Made by a program: the position numbers and the translations under genes
DNA from: CAWAND01 sp963727915
GTDB lineage: Bacteria; Chloroflexota; Anaerolineae; Anaerolineales; E44-bin32
NCBI GenBank assembly: GCA_963727915.1
Contig: CAVSID010000001.1
Span: 434,001-498,000 of the forward strand
Reading direction: 5' to 3'
DNA: 64,000 nt
Shown: piece after piece, positions 1 to 8,620 of the stretch
Layout: every line of letters starts with the position of its first letter
Position numbering within the stretch: the stretch's first letter is position 1
The notes under the pieces: model-generated
The model's input: the letters and a program-made list of their open reading frames with translations, nothing else
What the model was told of the DNA's origin: nothing
Database searches by the model: none

Positions 1-1064
1 TTGAGCCCCTGTGTGCGGCTGCGTTCGCCGACGCCCAAGTGGTCGGAAAGCAGCGACGACCCCCCGACGTAACACAAATTCCACCCAAATCCAACAAAGA
101 ACAAAGAGACGGCCAGGGGCAGCAGATCGGCTGTCAGGCCGGAGGCGAGCGAGGCCGCCATGAGGGTCAGGCCGCCTGCCAGAATCACCGGGGCCCGGCC
201 AAAGCGGTCTGCCAGGCGCCCAGAAACCACCGAGAAGGCGAACATACCCAGCGTGTGCGACGAAATCACAAGTGACACATTGGACAGGGGATGTTGGTGG
301 GACTTCATGTACAGGGCCGTGATCACCATGACCAGCACCATCACCAGCTGTGCACAGATCATCACCGACATGGCGAACGCCACCCGCGGATCACCGAGCA
401 CCTGGCGCAGCGTTCGTCCGGATGGCCCAGTTGAGACTGTCCGCCGATCCTGAGAGTCGATTTCCGCCGCCAAGAGCTTCGGCTCGGGCCGCAGGCCGAA
501 ATACAGCATGGCTGTCGCTACAACCATGAGCACCGCCGCAGCCAGGAAGCCTCCTGAAAGCTCCGAGAAACCCAAGCCAGCCATCCATGCGCCCGTGGGG
601 CCGACCAACAACGGGCCAAGGATGGCACCAATTGTCCCACCGAAAACCACCATCGATAGGGCCCGAGCCCGGCTCGCCACCGGATGGACTTCTGCCGCAG
701 CGAACCGTCCTTGGTCGGTGGCCGCCCGGGATGCGCCCATCAGAGTCAAACCAGCGATCAGCACCCAGAACGCCCCGATTAACACGCCGCCAGTGGCGAT
801 CACCGCCCCGACGATACCCAGTGCAGCCCCCGCCAACAGGCCAGGGCGCCGTCCGTACTTCTCCATCAGCCCACCCCAGATGAAGGCCGTAGCAGCCACG
901 CCGGCCAACTGGCTGGCGGATGGAATCCCCGCCCAGGCCGCCCGGCCGGACAGCTCCGCTCCGACGATGGACGCCAGTGTGACGGATGCGAACAGCGCCG
1001 CCGACGCCATGCTTTGGGTGGCGAACAAGGTGCGGGTGATGCGCTCTGAAGCAGGTGCGGCCAT
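1..1064 (-). CDS. MFS transporter, C-terminus cut by window edge
   Basis: Polytopic inner-membrane transporter of the major facilitator superfamily; the substrate cannot be told. From the ATG at 1064, 354 codons stay open to the window edge; the family usually has 400-450 residues. The loop 2-3 signature is visible as GGLMEKYGRRPGLLAG (residues 64-79) and recurs in the second half as SGRLADRFGRAPVILAG, the internal duplication typical of 12-helix MFS proteins. Hydrophobic helices fill the rest. There is no Shine-Dalgarno; a TACAAT hexamer ends 8 nt before the ATG, so the mRNA may be leaderless. The gene diverges from the oxidoreductase at 1217. Confidence 0.85.
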   Translation of the reverse strand, partial: MAAPASERITRTLFATQSMASAALFASVTLASIVGAELSGRAAWAGIPSASQLAGVAATAFIWGGLMEKYGRRPGLLAGAALGIVGAVIATGGVLIGAFWVLIAGLTLMGASRAATDQGRFAAAEVHPVASRARALSMVVFGGTIGAILGPLLVGPTGAWMAGLGFSELSGGFLAAAVLMVVATAMLYFGLRPEPKLLAAEIDSQDRRTVSTGPSGRTLRQVLGDPRVAFAMSVMICAQLVMVLVMVITALYMKSHQHPLSNVSLVISSHTLGMFAFSVVSGRLADRFGRAPVILAGGLTLMAASLASGLTADLLPLAVSLFFVGFGWNLCYVGGSSLLSDHLGVGERSRTQGL

Positions 1065-1072
1065 GGCGCATC

Positions 1073-1078
1073 ATTGTA
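1073..1078 (-). promoter_or_regulatory. -10 hexamer of the MFS gene
   Basis: TACAAT on the minus strand, 8 nt before the MFS start codon. No convincing -35 is seen. The spacing would put the transcription start at or next to the ATG. Confidence 0.4.
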
Positions 1079-1216
1079 TTGCGATTTCGACTGGCTGCCA
1101 CCCCAGACCATACCGGGGTAAGATGGCTGAACAGGGCGCCGTCACGTAATGTCCTCGTAAGCCTGAGATTCTAGACTTGACGCGAAGCACGACCCAACAC
1201 GCGGAGGATCTTGCCC

Positions 1217-2825
1217 ATGAAACGGATGTGGATTTTGTCGGCGGCGGCACTTGGCCTGCTCACGGGGATAGCCGTCGTCGCCTTGAACTATCTTGGCCTG
1301 CAGTGGCTGAAGCTGCCATTCATCCCCTTTGACAGTTTCGATTGGATGACCCGCGCCTTGCCAGGGGTACTCATTACCACCGTTATTCACACCATGGTGA
1401 CCTTGATCCGCGGATTGAACCTGGGCGCCACGGATACCACCGCCAAGCTGATCGAACAGACCATCGCCATCGGACAATTCATCGTCGGTGGTGGCGTGTT
1501 GGGAGTCGTTCTCGCCTATGCGCTCCGCATGCGACCCGAAAGACGCGGCCTGATCAGCCTGCTGGGCGGCGGCCTAGTGGCCCTTATCTCAATTCTCGTC
1601 GAAGTCGCGCTGGGGATGCCTCCCGTTGGCTGGTTGGTCGCGGTGCTGTGGATCGCTGCCCTGGGCCTTGCCTGGAGCTACACGCTCACCTGGCTTCTGC
1701 TCGGGGCGGGTCGGGCGCATGCCGAGGCGGCCGAGATCGGCGTCGTTGACCGCCGCCAGTTCTTGTACGTGCTCGGCGCCACCCTGGGCGTCGGCCTGGG
1801 ATCTTACGCGTTGGCGTCAATCAAGAGCGCGCCCAGCCCGACAGCCTCCGCCACAAGCGCCCCACAAAACATCGGCGGCGGTAACACCTCCGGCCCAGCG
1901 GCGTCGCCCCCCGAGTCGGTTCTGGAGGCGCGCATTCAGCCGGCGCCGGGCACCCGACCCGAACTCACATCCAACGCCGATTTCTACCGCATCGACATCA
2001 ACACGCTGCCCCCGGTTTTGGACGGTGCCGGCTGGGAGATGACGTTCGATGGCCTGGTCGCTCAGCCCACGACCTACAAGATCCAGGATCTTGTCAACCG
2101 TCCCTCTATCAGCCAGGTCGTGACGATGCAGTGCATCTCCAACCCTGTTGGCGGGGACCTAACCAGCACCGCCCGCTGGACCGGTGTGCCGCTGAGGGAC
2201 GTGCTCGCCGAAGTTGGGTTGCGCGAAGGCGCCCACGCCATCCAGATCCAGGCGGCCGACGGATTCTACGAGAGCATTTCCATCGAAGAAGCGATGGATG
2301 AGCGAGTGCTCCTGGTCCACTCCATGGGCGGGGTGCCGCTGCCGACCGAGCATGGCTTTCCGCTTCGCATCTATATACCGGGCCACTACGGTATGAAGCA
2401 GCCCAAGTGGATAACCCACATGGAAGCCATTGACAACGGCGGCCGCGGCTATTGGGTCGAGCGCGGTTGGAGCCAAACCGCCATCCCCAAGACCACCTCT
2501 GTGATCGACACCGTGGCGGTCGACCAGCCCGATCCCGACACCGGCAAGGTTCCCGTGGGCGGCATCGCCTGGGCGGGCACAGCGCGGCATCAGCAAGGTC
2601 GAGCTGTCCGTTGACCAAGGGACTTGGAACGAGGTCGAGCTACGGCTGCCGGCGCTCAGCCCGCTCTCCTGGGTCCAGTGGCGCTACGCATGGGACCCCA
2701 CTCCGGGAACGCATGAGTTCCAGGTTCGCGCCTACGACGGGAACGGCGACCTACAGATCACCCAGCCTGGCGATCCGTACCCCGACGGAGCCACTGGCAC
2801 CGACAGCATGCGCGTCCGCGTCTGA
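1217..2825 (+). CDS. Membrane-fused molybdopterin-dependent oxidoreductase (sulfite oxidase fold)
   Basis: About 535 residues. Residues 1 to about 170 hold four or five hydrophobic segments. A Tat-like stretch (DRRQFLYVLGATLGVGLG) follows near residue 177. Then comes a sulfite-oxidase-type molybdopterin domain with the presumed Mo-ligating Cys in VVTMQCISNPVGG, and a C-terminal Mo-co dimerisation-type domain (RGISKVELSVDQG). It is probably an extracytoplasmic oxidoreductase anchored by its own N-terminus; the substrate is unknown. ATG 1217 is preferred to the in-frame TTG at 1211 because GGAGG at 1203-1207 then lies 9 nt away. One extra base near 2575 (in GGGCGGG) shifts the frame; the C-terminal domain continues to the TGA at 2825. 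A strong hairpin follows. Confidence 0.8.
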
Positions 2826-2863
2826 CCTGTCCCGTTCCCGGCAAGGGGAAGCCAAAACCACCC

Positions 2864-2900
2864 CGGCCGCTGGTCTGGTATCCATGCCAACCAGCGGCCG
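2864..2900 (+). terminator. Hairpin after the molybdopterin oxidoreductase
   Basis: Perfect 11-bp GC-rich stem (CGGCCGCTGGT and its complement) with a 15-nt loop, 38 nt after the stop codon and followed by a moderately T-rich stretch. Probable terminator separating the oxidoreductase from ubiA. Confidence 0.55.
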
Positions 2901-2932
2901 CTCGATTCTCTCCTCGGTCCCCCGGCCTAGCA

Positions 2933-2941
2933 TGTTAGAAT
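2933..2941 (+). promoter_or_regulatory. Extended -10 promoter of the ubiA operon
   Basis: TG-T-TAGAAT, an extended -10 element between the terminator hairpin and the ubiA ATG at 2987. No clear -35 is visible. It would drive the ubiA-ABC-ubiE run. Confidence 0.4.
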
Positions 2942-2986
2942 GCAACAGTTTTGGGAACCTCTGCCGAACCCCTTCATGGACAGTCC

Positions 2987-3874
2987 ATGCGCGTCCTGAA
3001 AAGCACCCGTGCGTTTCTCGAACTGATCAAGTTCGAGCACACGATATTCGCGCTTCCCTTCGCCTATCTGGGCATGATCCTGGCCGCGCGCGGCCTGCCC
3101 AACTGGCACGACTTCTTTTGGATTACCATGGCCATGGTCGCCGCCCGCACCCTGGCCATGGGCGCCAACCGCCTGGTCGACAGGGAGCTGGATTCCCGCA
3201 ATCCCCGAACGGCCGGACGCCCGCTGGTGGTGGGCCAGATATCGGCTGCCACGGTATGGGTGGGGCTGGCCGTTTCAGGCGCCGTGCTGACGCTGGCCGC
3301 TTATGTGCTCGGGCCGCTTCCCTTTGCGGCTGCTGCCGGGTGCCTTGCTGTTTCTGCTCGGCTATCCCTTCGCCAAGAGGTTCACCAGCCTTTCGCATCT
3401 GATCCTGGGCTTTACCGACGCCCTGGCGCCTATGGGCGCCTGGGCAGCCATCCGCGGCTCGCTATTCACCTCCGCCGACCTCCCGGCATGGCTGTTGTTG
3501 GGCGTCGTCACCTTCTGGATCGGCGGCTTCGACATGATCTATGCCATGCCAGGATGTCGAGTTCGACCGCAAGGAAGGCTCTGCACGCCGTCCCAGCCAG
3601 GTATGGTGTTCCAACCGCCCTGCGCCTTTCCGCCGCCTGCCACATTGTCGCCGGCCTGCTGCTGGTCGGCTTGGGGTGGAGCCTTCAATTGGGGCTCCCC
3701 TATTGGCTCGGCATGGCGGTCACACTCGGGTTGCTGGCCTACGAACATGTCCTGGTCACACCGGATGACTTGAGCCGCATCGATTTCGCATTCTTCAACC
3801 TCAACAGCGTGATCAGTATCACTCTCTTCACCGGGACGCTTGTCTCTCAGCTGCTGCCGGCGTTGAGAGCCTAA
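2987..3874 (+). CDS. ubiA: UbiA-family prenyltransferase (menaquinone/ubiquinone type)
   Basis: Membrane enzyme that attaches a polyprenyl tail to an aromatic quinone precursor. Recognised by the first Asp-rich motif (ANRLVDRELDSRNPRT, about residues 57-72), the AKRFT segment and the second Asp-rich motif, which reads DMIYACQDVEFDRKEG once the frame is corrected. Full length, about 295 residues with multiple membrane helices. Three +1 shifts interrupt it, near 3330, 3545 and 3580; the conserved motif spans two of them, so the intact protein is not in doubt. It leads a same-strand run with an ABC importer and a UbiE-like methyltransferase. Assignment to the 4-hydroxybenzoate or naphthoate branch is not possible from sequence. 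Confidence 0.85.
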   Translation: MRVLKSTRAFLELIKFEHTIFALPFAYLGMILAARGLPNWHDFFWITMAMVAARTLAMGANRLVDRELDSRNPRTAGRPLVVGQISAATVWVGLAVSGAVLTLAAYVLGPLPFAAAAGCLAVSARLSLRQEVHQPFASDPGLYRRPGAYGRLGSHPRLAIHLRRPPGMAVVGRRHLLDRRLRHDLCHARMSSSTARKALHAVPARYGVPTALRLSAACHIVAGLLLVGLGWSLQLGLPYWLGMAVTLGLLAYEHVLVTPDDLSRIDFAFFNLNSVISITLFTGTLVSQLLPALRA

Positions 3875-3886
3875 AGGAGCTGCCAT

Positions 3887-4846
3887 ATGATCAAACGCTA
3901 TTTGGCCTACCTTGTGCTGCCTGCCCTTCTGCTGACACCGCTCCTCAGTGCCTGCTCAGGCGGAACCTCCGGCGGGGAAACCGTCCGGGTCGCCGTCCTT
4001 CCCATTCTCGACGCCCTGCCCATGTATGTCGCCGAAGCCGAAGGCTACTTCGAACAGGAAGGCGTCCAAGTTCAGTTCATCCCGGTGTCGTCGGCTGCCG
4101 AGCGAGACCAGTTGATGCAATCCGAACAGGCCGATGCCATGATCAACGATCTGGTCTCGACCATGCTTTACAACAAGGATCAGACCCAAATCCAGATCGT
4201 GGATTTCGCCCGCACAGCGTCTTCAGACTTCCCCCAGTATCGCGTCCTGGCCGCCAAAGACAGCGGGATTGCGACGGTGGAGGACTTGAAGGGGGTGGAG
4301 ATCGGGGTCTCGGAAGGGACCGTCATCGAGTACACCACTGACCGCCTGCTGGAGGATGCCGGATTCGCCCCGAGCGAGATCAAGACACTGGCCGTCCCCA
4401 AGATCCCCGACCGCATGGCGCTGCTGAACTCAGGCGAGCTCAAGGCCGCCAACCTGCCCGACCCGTTGGCGTCCCTGGCGATCCAGCAGGGAGCCAAGGT
4501 GATTGTGGACGACAGCTCAGACCCGCCAATCGGCAACAGCGTGATCTCTTTCCGATCGGCCTACATCAAGGATCATCCGCAGGCTGTGCGAGGCTTCCTG
4601 GCCGCCGTGCAGAAGGCTGCCGCCGACGTCAATGCGGATAAGACCAAGTGGTCCGACCTGCTGACCGAGAAGAGCCTCGTTCCCGCCCCGTTGATTGGAA
4701 GCTATGAGATCCCTGATTTTCCCGGGGGCAGCGTGCCAACGCAGGCCCAGTTCGAAGACGTCTTGGCGTGGACCCATGACAAGGCCCTGGTCGAGACCGA
4801 TGTGAGCTATGCAGACTCCGTCACAGCCGAATACTTGCCGAAATAG
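3887..4846 (+). CDS. ABC transporter substrate-binding lipoprotein, NMT1/SsuA type
   Basis: Extracytoplasmic solute receptor of an importer, 319 residues. N-terminal lipoprotein signal with lipobox LSAC (Cys at about residue 23). The mature part has the type II periplasmic-binding fold of the NMT1/THI5/SsuA group: VRVAVLPILDALPMYVAEAEGYFEQ at its start is split here as VRVAVLPILDALPMY and VAEAEGYFEQ, followed by VEIGVSEGTVIEY. The family binds small organic acids, pyrimidines or sulfonates. SD AAAGGAG lies 8 nt before the ATG, overlapping the ubiA stop. The ATPase and permease follow directly. The ligand is unknown; the neighbours hint at a quinone precursor. Confidence 0.85.
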   Translation: MIKRYLAYLVLPALLLTPLLSACSGGTSGGETVRVAVLPILDALPMYVAEAEGYFEQEGVQVQFIPVSSAAERDQLMQSEQADAMINDLVSTMLYNKDQTQIQIVDFARTASSDFPQYRVLAAKDSGIATVEDLKGVEIGVSEGTVIEYTTDRLLEDAGFAPSEIKTLAVPKIPDRMALLNSGELKAANLPDPLASLAIQQGAKVIVDDSSDPPIGNSVISFRSAYIKDHPQAVRGFLAAVQKAAADVNADKTKWSDLLTEKSLVPAPLIGSYEIPDFPGGSVPTQAQFEDVLAWTHDKALVETDVSYADSVTAEYLPK

Positions 4847-4852
4847 GGTCAT

Positions 4853-5651
4853 GTGCCGAACGCACCGGATCGGAGAATGATCGACCTTCACCGCCTCAGC
4901 TTCCACTACGTCGATGGTCGACCGGTCTTTCGCGACTTCTCCTGGCACGTCTATCACGGTGACGCTTGGAGCGTCCTGGGTCCGTCTGGCTGTGGCAAGT
5001 CGACCCTGCTTTACCTCCTGGCCGGGCTCCGCGTGCCGACCGGCGGGGAGATTCGGGTAGCCGGTGAGCCCCTGACTCGGCCTCGCCCCCAGACGGGCTT
5101 GATTCTCCAAGACTACGGCTTGCTGCCTTGGGCGAGCGTGCGTGAGAACATCGCCCTGGGCCTTCGTATCCGCGGCTTCTACGGGCCGGACGGGACACAC
5201 GCGCCTCAAGACGAGTCCTTCGGGGGCATCCAGCAACGCATCGAACCCTGGCTTGAGCGTCTGGGCCTGGACCCCGTGGCCAACAGCTTCCCGGGCCAGA
5301 TTTCGGGGGGGCAACGCCAGCGAACCGCCATCGCCCGCACGCTTGCCCTTCATCCCGACCTACTCCTCATGGACGAACCTTTTGCATCGCTCGACGCCCC
5401 AACCCGTGAGAGCCTGCAAAACTTGACTGTGGAGCTGCGCCAGGAGCGCAGCCTGACCACGATCATGGTCACGCATGCCATCGAAGAAGCGGCTTTGATG
5501 GGCACTCGGGTTCTCGTGTTGGGGGAGCTTCCCAATACACAACCCGTCATTTCATGACAACCCCGGCGGCGCCACGCCCGGGTTCCGAAATGACAGGGCG
5601 TATGCCGAGATGGTGCACACATTGCGTCAGGCACTGGAGACTGCCACATGA
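4853..5651 (+). CDS. ABC transporter ATP-binding protein, SsuB/TauB type
   Basis: Energises the importer encoded around it. All ATPase motifs are present: Walker A GPSGCGKST, Q-loop LILQDYGLLPW, signature ISGGQRQRTAIART, Walker B LLLMDEPFASLD, and switch His in IMVTHAIEEA. The open frame ends early at 5557, but an extra T in the run at about 5547-5550 explains this. In the corrected frame the usual tail (DNPGGATPGFRNDRAYAEMV) continues to the TGA at 5651, which overlaps the permease ATG as ATGA. Start taken as GTG 4853; ATG 4877 is possible. Confidence 0.85.
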
Positions 5652-6388
5652 CCCGAGGCAAGCTGGGGCTGGCGGCCCTCGCTCTGCTGGTCGTGTGGCA
5701 GGCGTTGGCCTGGTTGGTCCACCGCCCGATCCTTCCGCAGCCGTGGATCGTGCTGCTCACCTTCACCGACGAGCTCCCCCACGCGCTGGGGGCGGATTTC
5801 CTGGCCAGCCTGTGGCGGGTGCTGGCCTCCATGGCGCTGTCGGTCGCCCTGGCCGTACCGGCTGGCCTGCTCCTGGGCCAGTCCAAGCGCCTTGACCGCA
5901 TCTTCGCCCCCGTGATCTACATCCTGTTTCCGATCCCCAAGGTTGTGCTGGTGCCGGTGGTGCTGCTCTTCTTGGGCGTGGGGGACCTGCCCAAGATCGT
6001 GATCATCTTCATGATCCTGTTCTTCCAGATCCTGGTGCTCGTACGAGATCAGGCAGCCGGGATCCGGCCAGAATTGCTCCACTCTGTGCGAAGCCTCGGG
6101 GCCGGGCGGAGAGCGCTGTTCCGATTCGTCTACCTGCCCGCCAGCCTGCCGGCGATCCTGACAGCGCTGCGACAATCCGTGGGCACGGCGGTGGCGGTGC
6201 TCTACATCGCCGAACTGTTCGCCACCCAACGCGGGCTGGGCTACTACATCTATCTCAACGGCAGCACATTGCTCAACTACCCCAAGATGTACGCCGGGGT
6301 GTTGGCCATGAGCCTGCTTGGACTCGGCCTGTATTTTGCCGTGGATTGGCTACACCAGCGGCTTTGTCCCTGGCAGTTCGTGACCTGA
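5648..6388 (+). CDS. ABC transporter permease, SsuC/TauC type
   Basis: Integral membrane subunit of the importer, 246 residues, about six hydrophobic helices. The ATPase-contact loop of binding-protein-dependent permeases is seen as VRSLGAGRRALFRFVYLPAS (about residues 141-160), and the C-terminal helix region ends with LYFAVDWLHQRL. The start codon overlaps the (frame-corrected) ATPase stop, as expected for translational coupling. With 3887 and 4853 it makes a complete one-receptor, one-ATPase, one-permease set. Confidence 0.88.
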   Translation: MTRGKLGLAALALLVVWQALAWLVHRPILPQPWIVLLTFTDELPHALGADFLASLWRVLASMALSVALAVPAGLLLGQSKRLDRIFAPVIYILFPIPKVVLVPVVLLFLGVGDLPKIVIIFMILFFQILVLVRDQAAGIRPELLHSVRSLGAGRRALFRFVYLPASLPAILTALRQSVGTAVAVLYIAELFATQRGLGYYIYLNGSTLLNYPKMYAGVLAMSLLGLGLYFAVDWLHQRLCPWQFVT

Positions 6389-6462
6389 CCGATGCCGACC
6401 CGCCCCCCTCACCAACCGAGCCACGTTTCGCTCGCCGTCACCCACCTGGCGGAGCCGGTCCG

Positions 6463-7167
6463 ATGACCCATCTGCAAGGCGCCCAGCGCGCAAACTATGT
6501 CCGGCGCATGTTCGGGCGCATCGCCGGGCGCTATGACCTCATCAACCGGGTGATGACCGGCGGCCAGGACTTGCGCTGGCGGCGGGAGGTTGTTCGCCGA
6601 CTGGCGCCCGGAGCCGGCAAACGCTACCTGGATCTCGGGGCGGGCACGGGAGATCTGGCCTTCGAGATTCGGCGCCAGGCACCAGCTGCCGACTGTGTGG
6701 CCGCCGACTTCACCCCAGAGATGATCGCCGTCGGCAGGCAACGCTCTGCGTCCCGTCAACCAAATTGGGTTGTCGCCGATGCCCAGTGCTTGCCCTTCGC
6801 CAGCGGGGCGTTCGACGGATTGGCGTCCGGCTTCTTGCTGCGCAACGTCGTCGATTTGGACGCAAGCTTGTCCGAACAGCGGCGGGTGCTCAAACCGGAC
6901 TCTGCCTGGGTCGCCCTGGACACGACACCTCCGCCGCAGAGCCTCCTGCGGCCGTTGATCGAGATCCATCTGCATCACATCGTGCCCTTCCTCGGCCGCA
7001 TCCTGGCCGGCGATTCCGACGCCTATACGTATCTCCCCGATTCGACGGAAGGTTTCCTGACACCGGAGGCCATGCTCGGCCGCCTGGCCGCCGCCGGCTT
7101 CTCGAGCCAGGCCCATGTCCGCCGGATGTTCGGCACGATTGCCATCTATTGGGCACGTGCCGCCTGA
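6463..7167 (+). CDS. UbiE/MenG-like quinone C-methyltransferase
   Basis: SAM-dependent methyltransferase, 234 residues. The UbiE N-terminal signature appears as AGRYDLINRVMTGGQDLRW, SAM motif I as YLDLGAGTGDLAFEI, and the conserved GFLLRNVVDLDASL followed by RVLKPDSAWVALD matches the family's GFGLRNV and RVLKPGG blocks. In the family it methylates demethylmenaquinone or a ubiquinone intermediate. ATG 6463 is chosen because GGAG sits 8 nt upstream; the frame is open further upstream but that stretch is not conserved-looking. Its place behind ubiA and an importer supports a quinone role. Confidence 0.8.
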   Translation: MTHLQGAQRANYVRRMFGRIAGRYDLINRVMTGGQDLRWRREVVRRLAPGAGKRYLDLGAGTGDLAFEIRRQAPAADCVAADFTPEMIAVGRQRSASRQPNWVVADAQCLPFASGAFDGLASGFLLRNVVDLDASLSEQRRVLKPDSAWVALDTTPPPQSLLRPLIEIHLHHIVPFLGRILAGDSDAYTYLPDSTEGFLTPEAMLGRLAAAGFSSQAHVRRMFGTIAIYWARAA

Positions 7168-7234
7168 CGCCCAGCCGCATCCGCCGATGGTAGACTAGGT
7201 CCCTGGACCGCAGCTCGCACCCGGAGGCACCCCT

Positions 7235-7798
7235 TTGCAGCCCTGGCAGACACTCAACTCGCGCTTGATTCTCGACCGATCACCGTGGCTTCGCGTACTG
7301 GCCGAAGACGTGCAGCTCCCCGACGGCCGGGTGGTCGAAGCCTATCTGCGGCTGGACACCCCCGACTACATCATGGTGGTTCCAGTAGACGAAGGCGGTC
7401 GCATTGGGTTCATCCGCTCCTACAAGCGCGGCGTGGATGATATCGATTTGCAGCCCCCGGCGGGGATGATCGAGCCAGGAGAAGATCCGCTGGCAAGCGC
7501 CGAGAGAGAGCTGTACGAGGAGATGGGCTGCCGGGCCCCCGACTGGCGCGGCCTGGGGAGGTATGTCATCGGTGGGAACATGCGCGGGGGCTGGGCCCAC
7601 CTCTTCCTTGCCACCGGTTGCCGCCAGGTGGCAGCGCCGGATTCGGGGGACCTCGAGGAGCAGGAGGTCATCTGGCTCTCGTACGACGAGGCGCAGGCGA
7701 TGTGGGCCGGCGGTAAGTTGGCCCAGATGTCGTCGGCGGCAGCCCTGGGCCTGGCATTCGCCTACCTCGAGGGCACCCACTTCGGCAGCGAGGGCTGA
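7235..7798 (+). CDS. NUDIX hydrolase, ADP-ribose pyrophosphatase-like
   Basis: Cytoplasmic hydrolase of nucleoside-diphosphate-linked compounds, 187 residues. The Nudix box is complete: G-x5-E-x7-RELYEEMG at about residues 76-98, preceded by the PPAGMIEPGE element typical of ADP-ribose pyrophosphatases. The start is TTG 7235, with GGAGG upstream. The TGA overlaps the next ATG (TGATG), so it is coupled to the methyltransferase that follows. A TG-G-TAGACT element at about 7188-7196 could be its own promoter. Confidence 0.85.
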   Translation: MQPWQTLNSRLILDRSPWLRVLAEDVQLPDGRVVEAYLRLDTPDYIMVVPVDEGGRIGFIRSYKRGVDDIDLQPPAGMIEPGEDPLASAERELYEEMGCRAPDWRGLGRYVIGGNMRGGWAHLFLATGCRQVAAPDSGDLEEQEVIWLSYDEAQAMWAGGKLAQMSSAAALGLAFAYLEGTHFGSEG

Positions 7799-8535
7799 TG
7801 GATTCTCCCGAGCTTCCGCGCGCTGCTCTGCGCGGCGAGCCTTCATACGTCTGGCGTGCTGGGCAGGCGCGCCGCTGGGAGATGATCCTGGCGGCTGCCA
7901 ATGGGCGTGAGCGGGGCCGGGTGCTTGACTGCGGCAGCGGCATCGGCGCCTATCTCGGCCCATATGGAAACCCATGCTTCCCAGGCTTTCGGCCTGGAGT
8001 ACGACTTCGACCGCGCCCAAATGGCCCGCCTCAGCCAGCACATCGTGGTATGCGGGGCTTCCGAGCATCTGCCATTTCCTTCCGACAGTTTCGACCTGAT
8101 TCTTTCCCACGAAGTGCTGGAGCACGTCGACGACGACCGGCAGTCCGTACGAGCGATGCTGCGCATCCTGCGCAAGGGCGGCCGGTTGGTGGTCTTCGTC
8201 CCCAACCGCGGCTACCCGTTCGAGACCCATGGCATCTTCTGGCGCGGCCGCTATCACTTCGGCAACATGCCCCTGGTGAACTACCTCCCCCGCATCCTGC
8301 GCGACAAGCTGGCGCCTCACGTGCGTATCTACTCAGCCGGGCCGACGTTCGTCGGCTGTTCGATGGATTGCCCTGTCGAGGCAGTCAGCGCCACGACCAT
8401 CTTCGGTGCCTACGACAATCTGATCGCCCGTTGGCCAACCCCAGGCCGCATCTTGCGCGCCGTGCTGCAAGGCCTGGAGCGCACGTCCTTCAGGGCCTCG
8501 GACTTTCCCACTTCTGGGTCGTCGAGAAGACCTGA
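7798..8535 (+). CDS. Class I SAM-dependent methyltransferase
   Basis: About 245 residues. SAM motif I is VLDCGSGIGAYL. After a +1 shift near 7962 (extra G) the protein continues as HASQAFGLEYDFDRAQMA, with the later motifs FDLILSHEVLEHVDDD and LRKGGRLVVFVPNRGYPF, typical of the Methyltransf_11 group. Near 8498 one C appears to be missing, after which the end reads LGLSHFWVVEKT. The methyl acceptor is unknown. It shares an overlapping stop/start with the NUDIX gene and converges on gltA, with a terminator between them. Confidence 0.75.
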   Translation: MDSPELPRAALRGEPSYVWRAGQARRWEMILAAANGRERGRVLDCGSGIGAYLGPYGNPCFPGFRPGVRLRPRPNGPPQPAHRGMRGFRASAISFRQFRPDSFPRSAGARRRRPAVRTSDAAHPAQGRPVGGLRPQPRLPVRDPWHLLARPLSLRQHAPGELPPPHPARQAGASRAYLLSRADVRRLFDGLPCRGSQRHDHLRCLRQSDRPLANPRPHLARRAARPGAHVLQGLGLSHFWVVEKT

Positions 8536-8561
8536 GCCCGCGTCCCTCCCCACAAAACAAA

Positions 8562-8583
8562 ACCGGCGCCTTCGGGCGCCGGT
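8562..8583 (-). terminator. UUCG-type intrinsic terminator of the gltA operon
   Basis: Nine-bp GC stem (ACCGGCGCC with its complement) closing a four-base loop; on the plus strand the loop is TTCG. On the minus strand the stem is followed by TTTGTTTTGTG, so it mainly terminates the gltA-side transcript, but it can also stop the converging methyltransferase. Confidence 0.8.
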
Positions 8584-8620
8584 CGAATCTGCAGGTTGGA
8601 TTGGCGATCCAAGCGCCGGA

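Noticed and set aside
391..1149. Open frames in other phases over the MFS gene (both strands)
   Set aside because: The hydrophobic MFS frame with repeated MFS signatures runs uninterrupted through the same bases.
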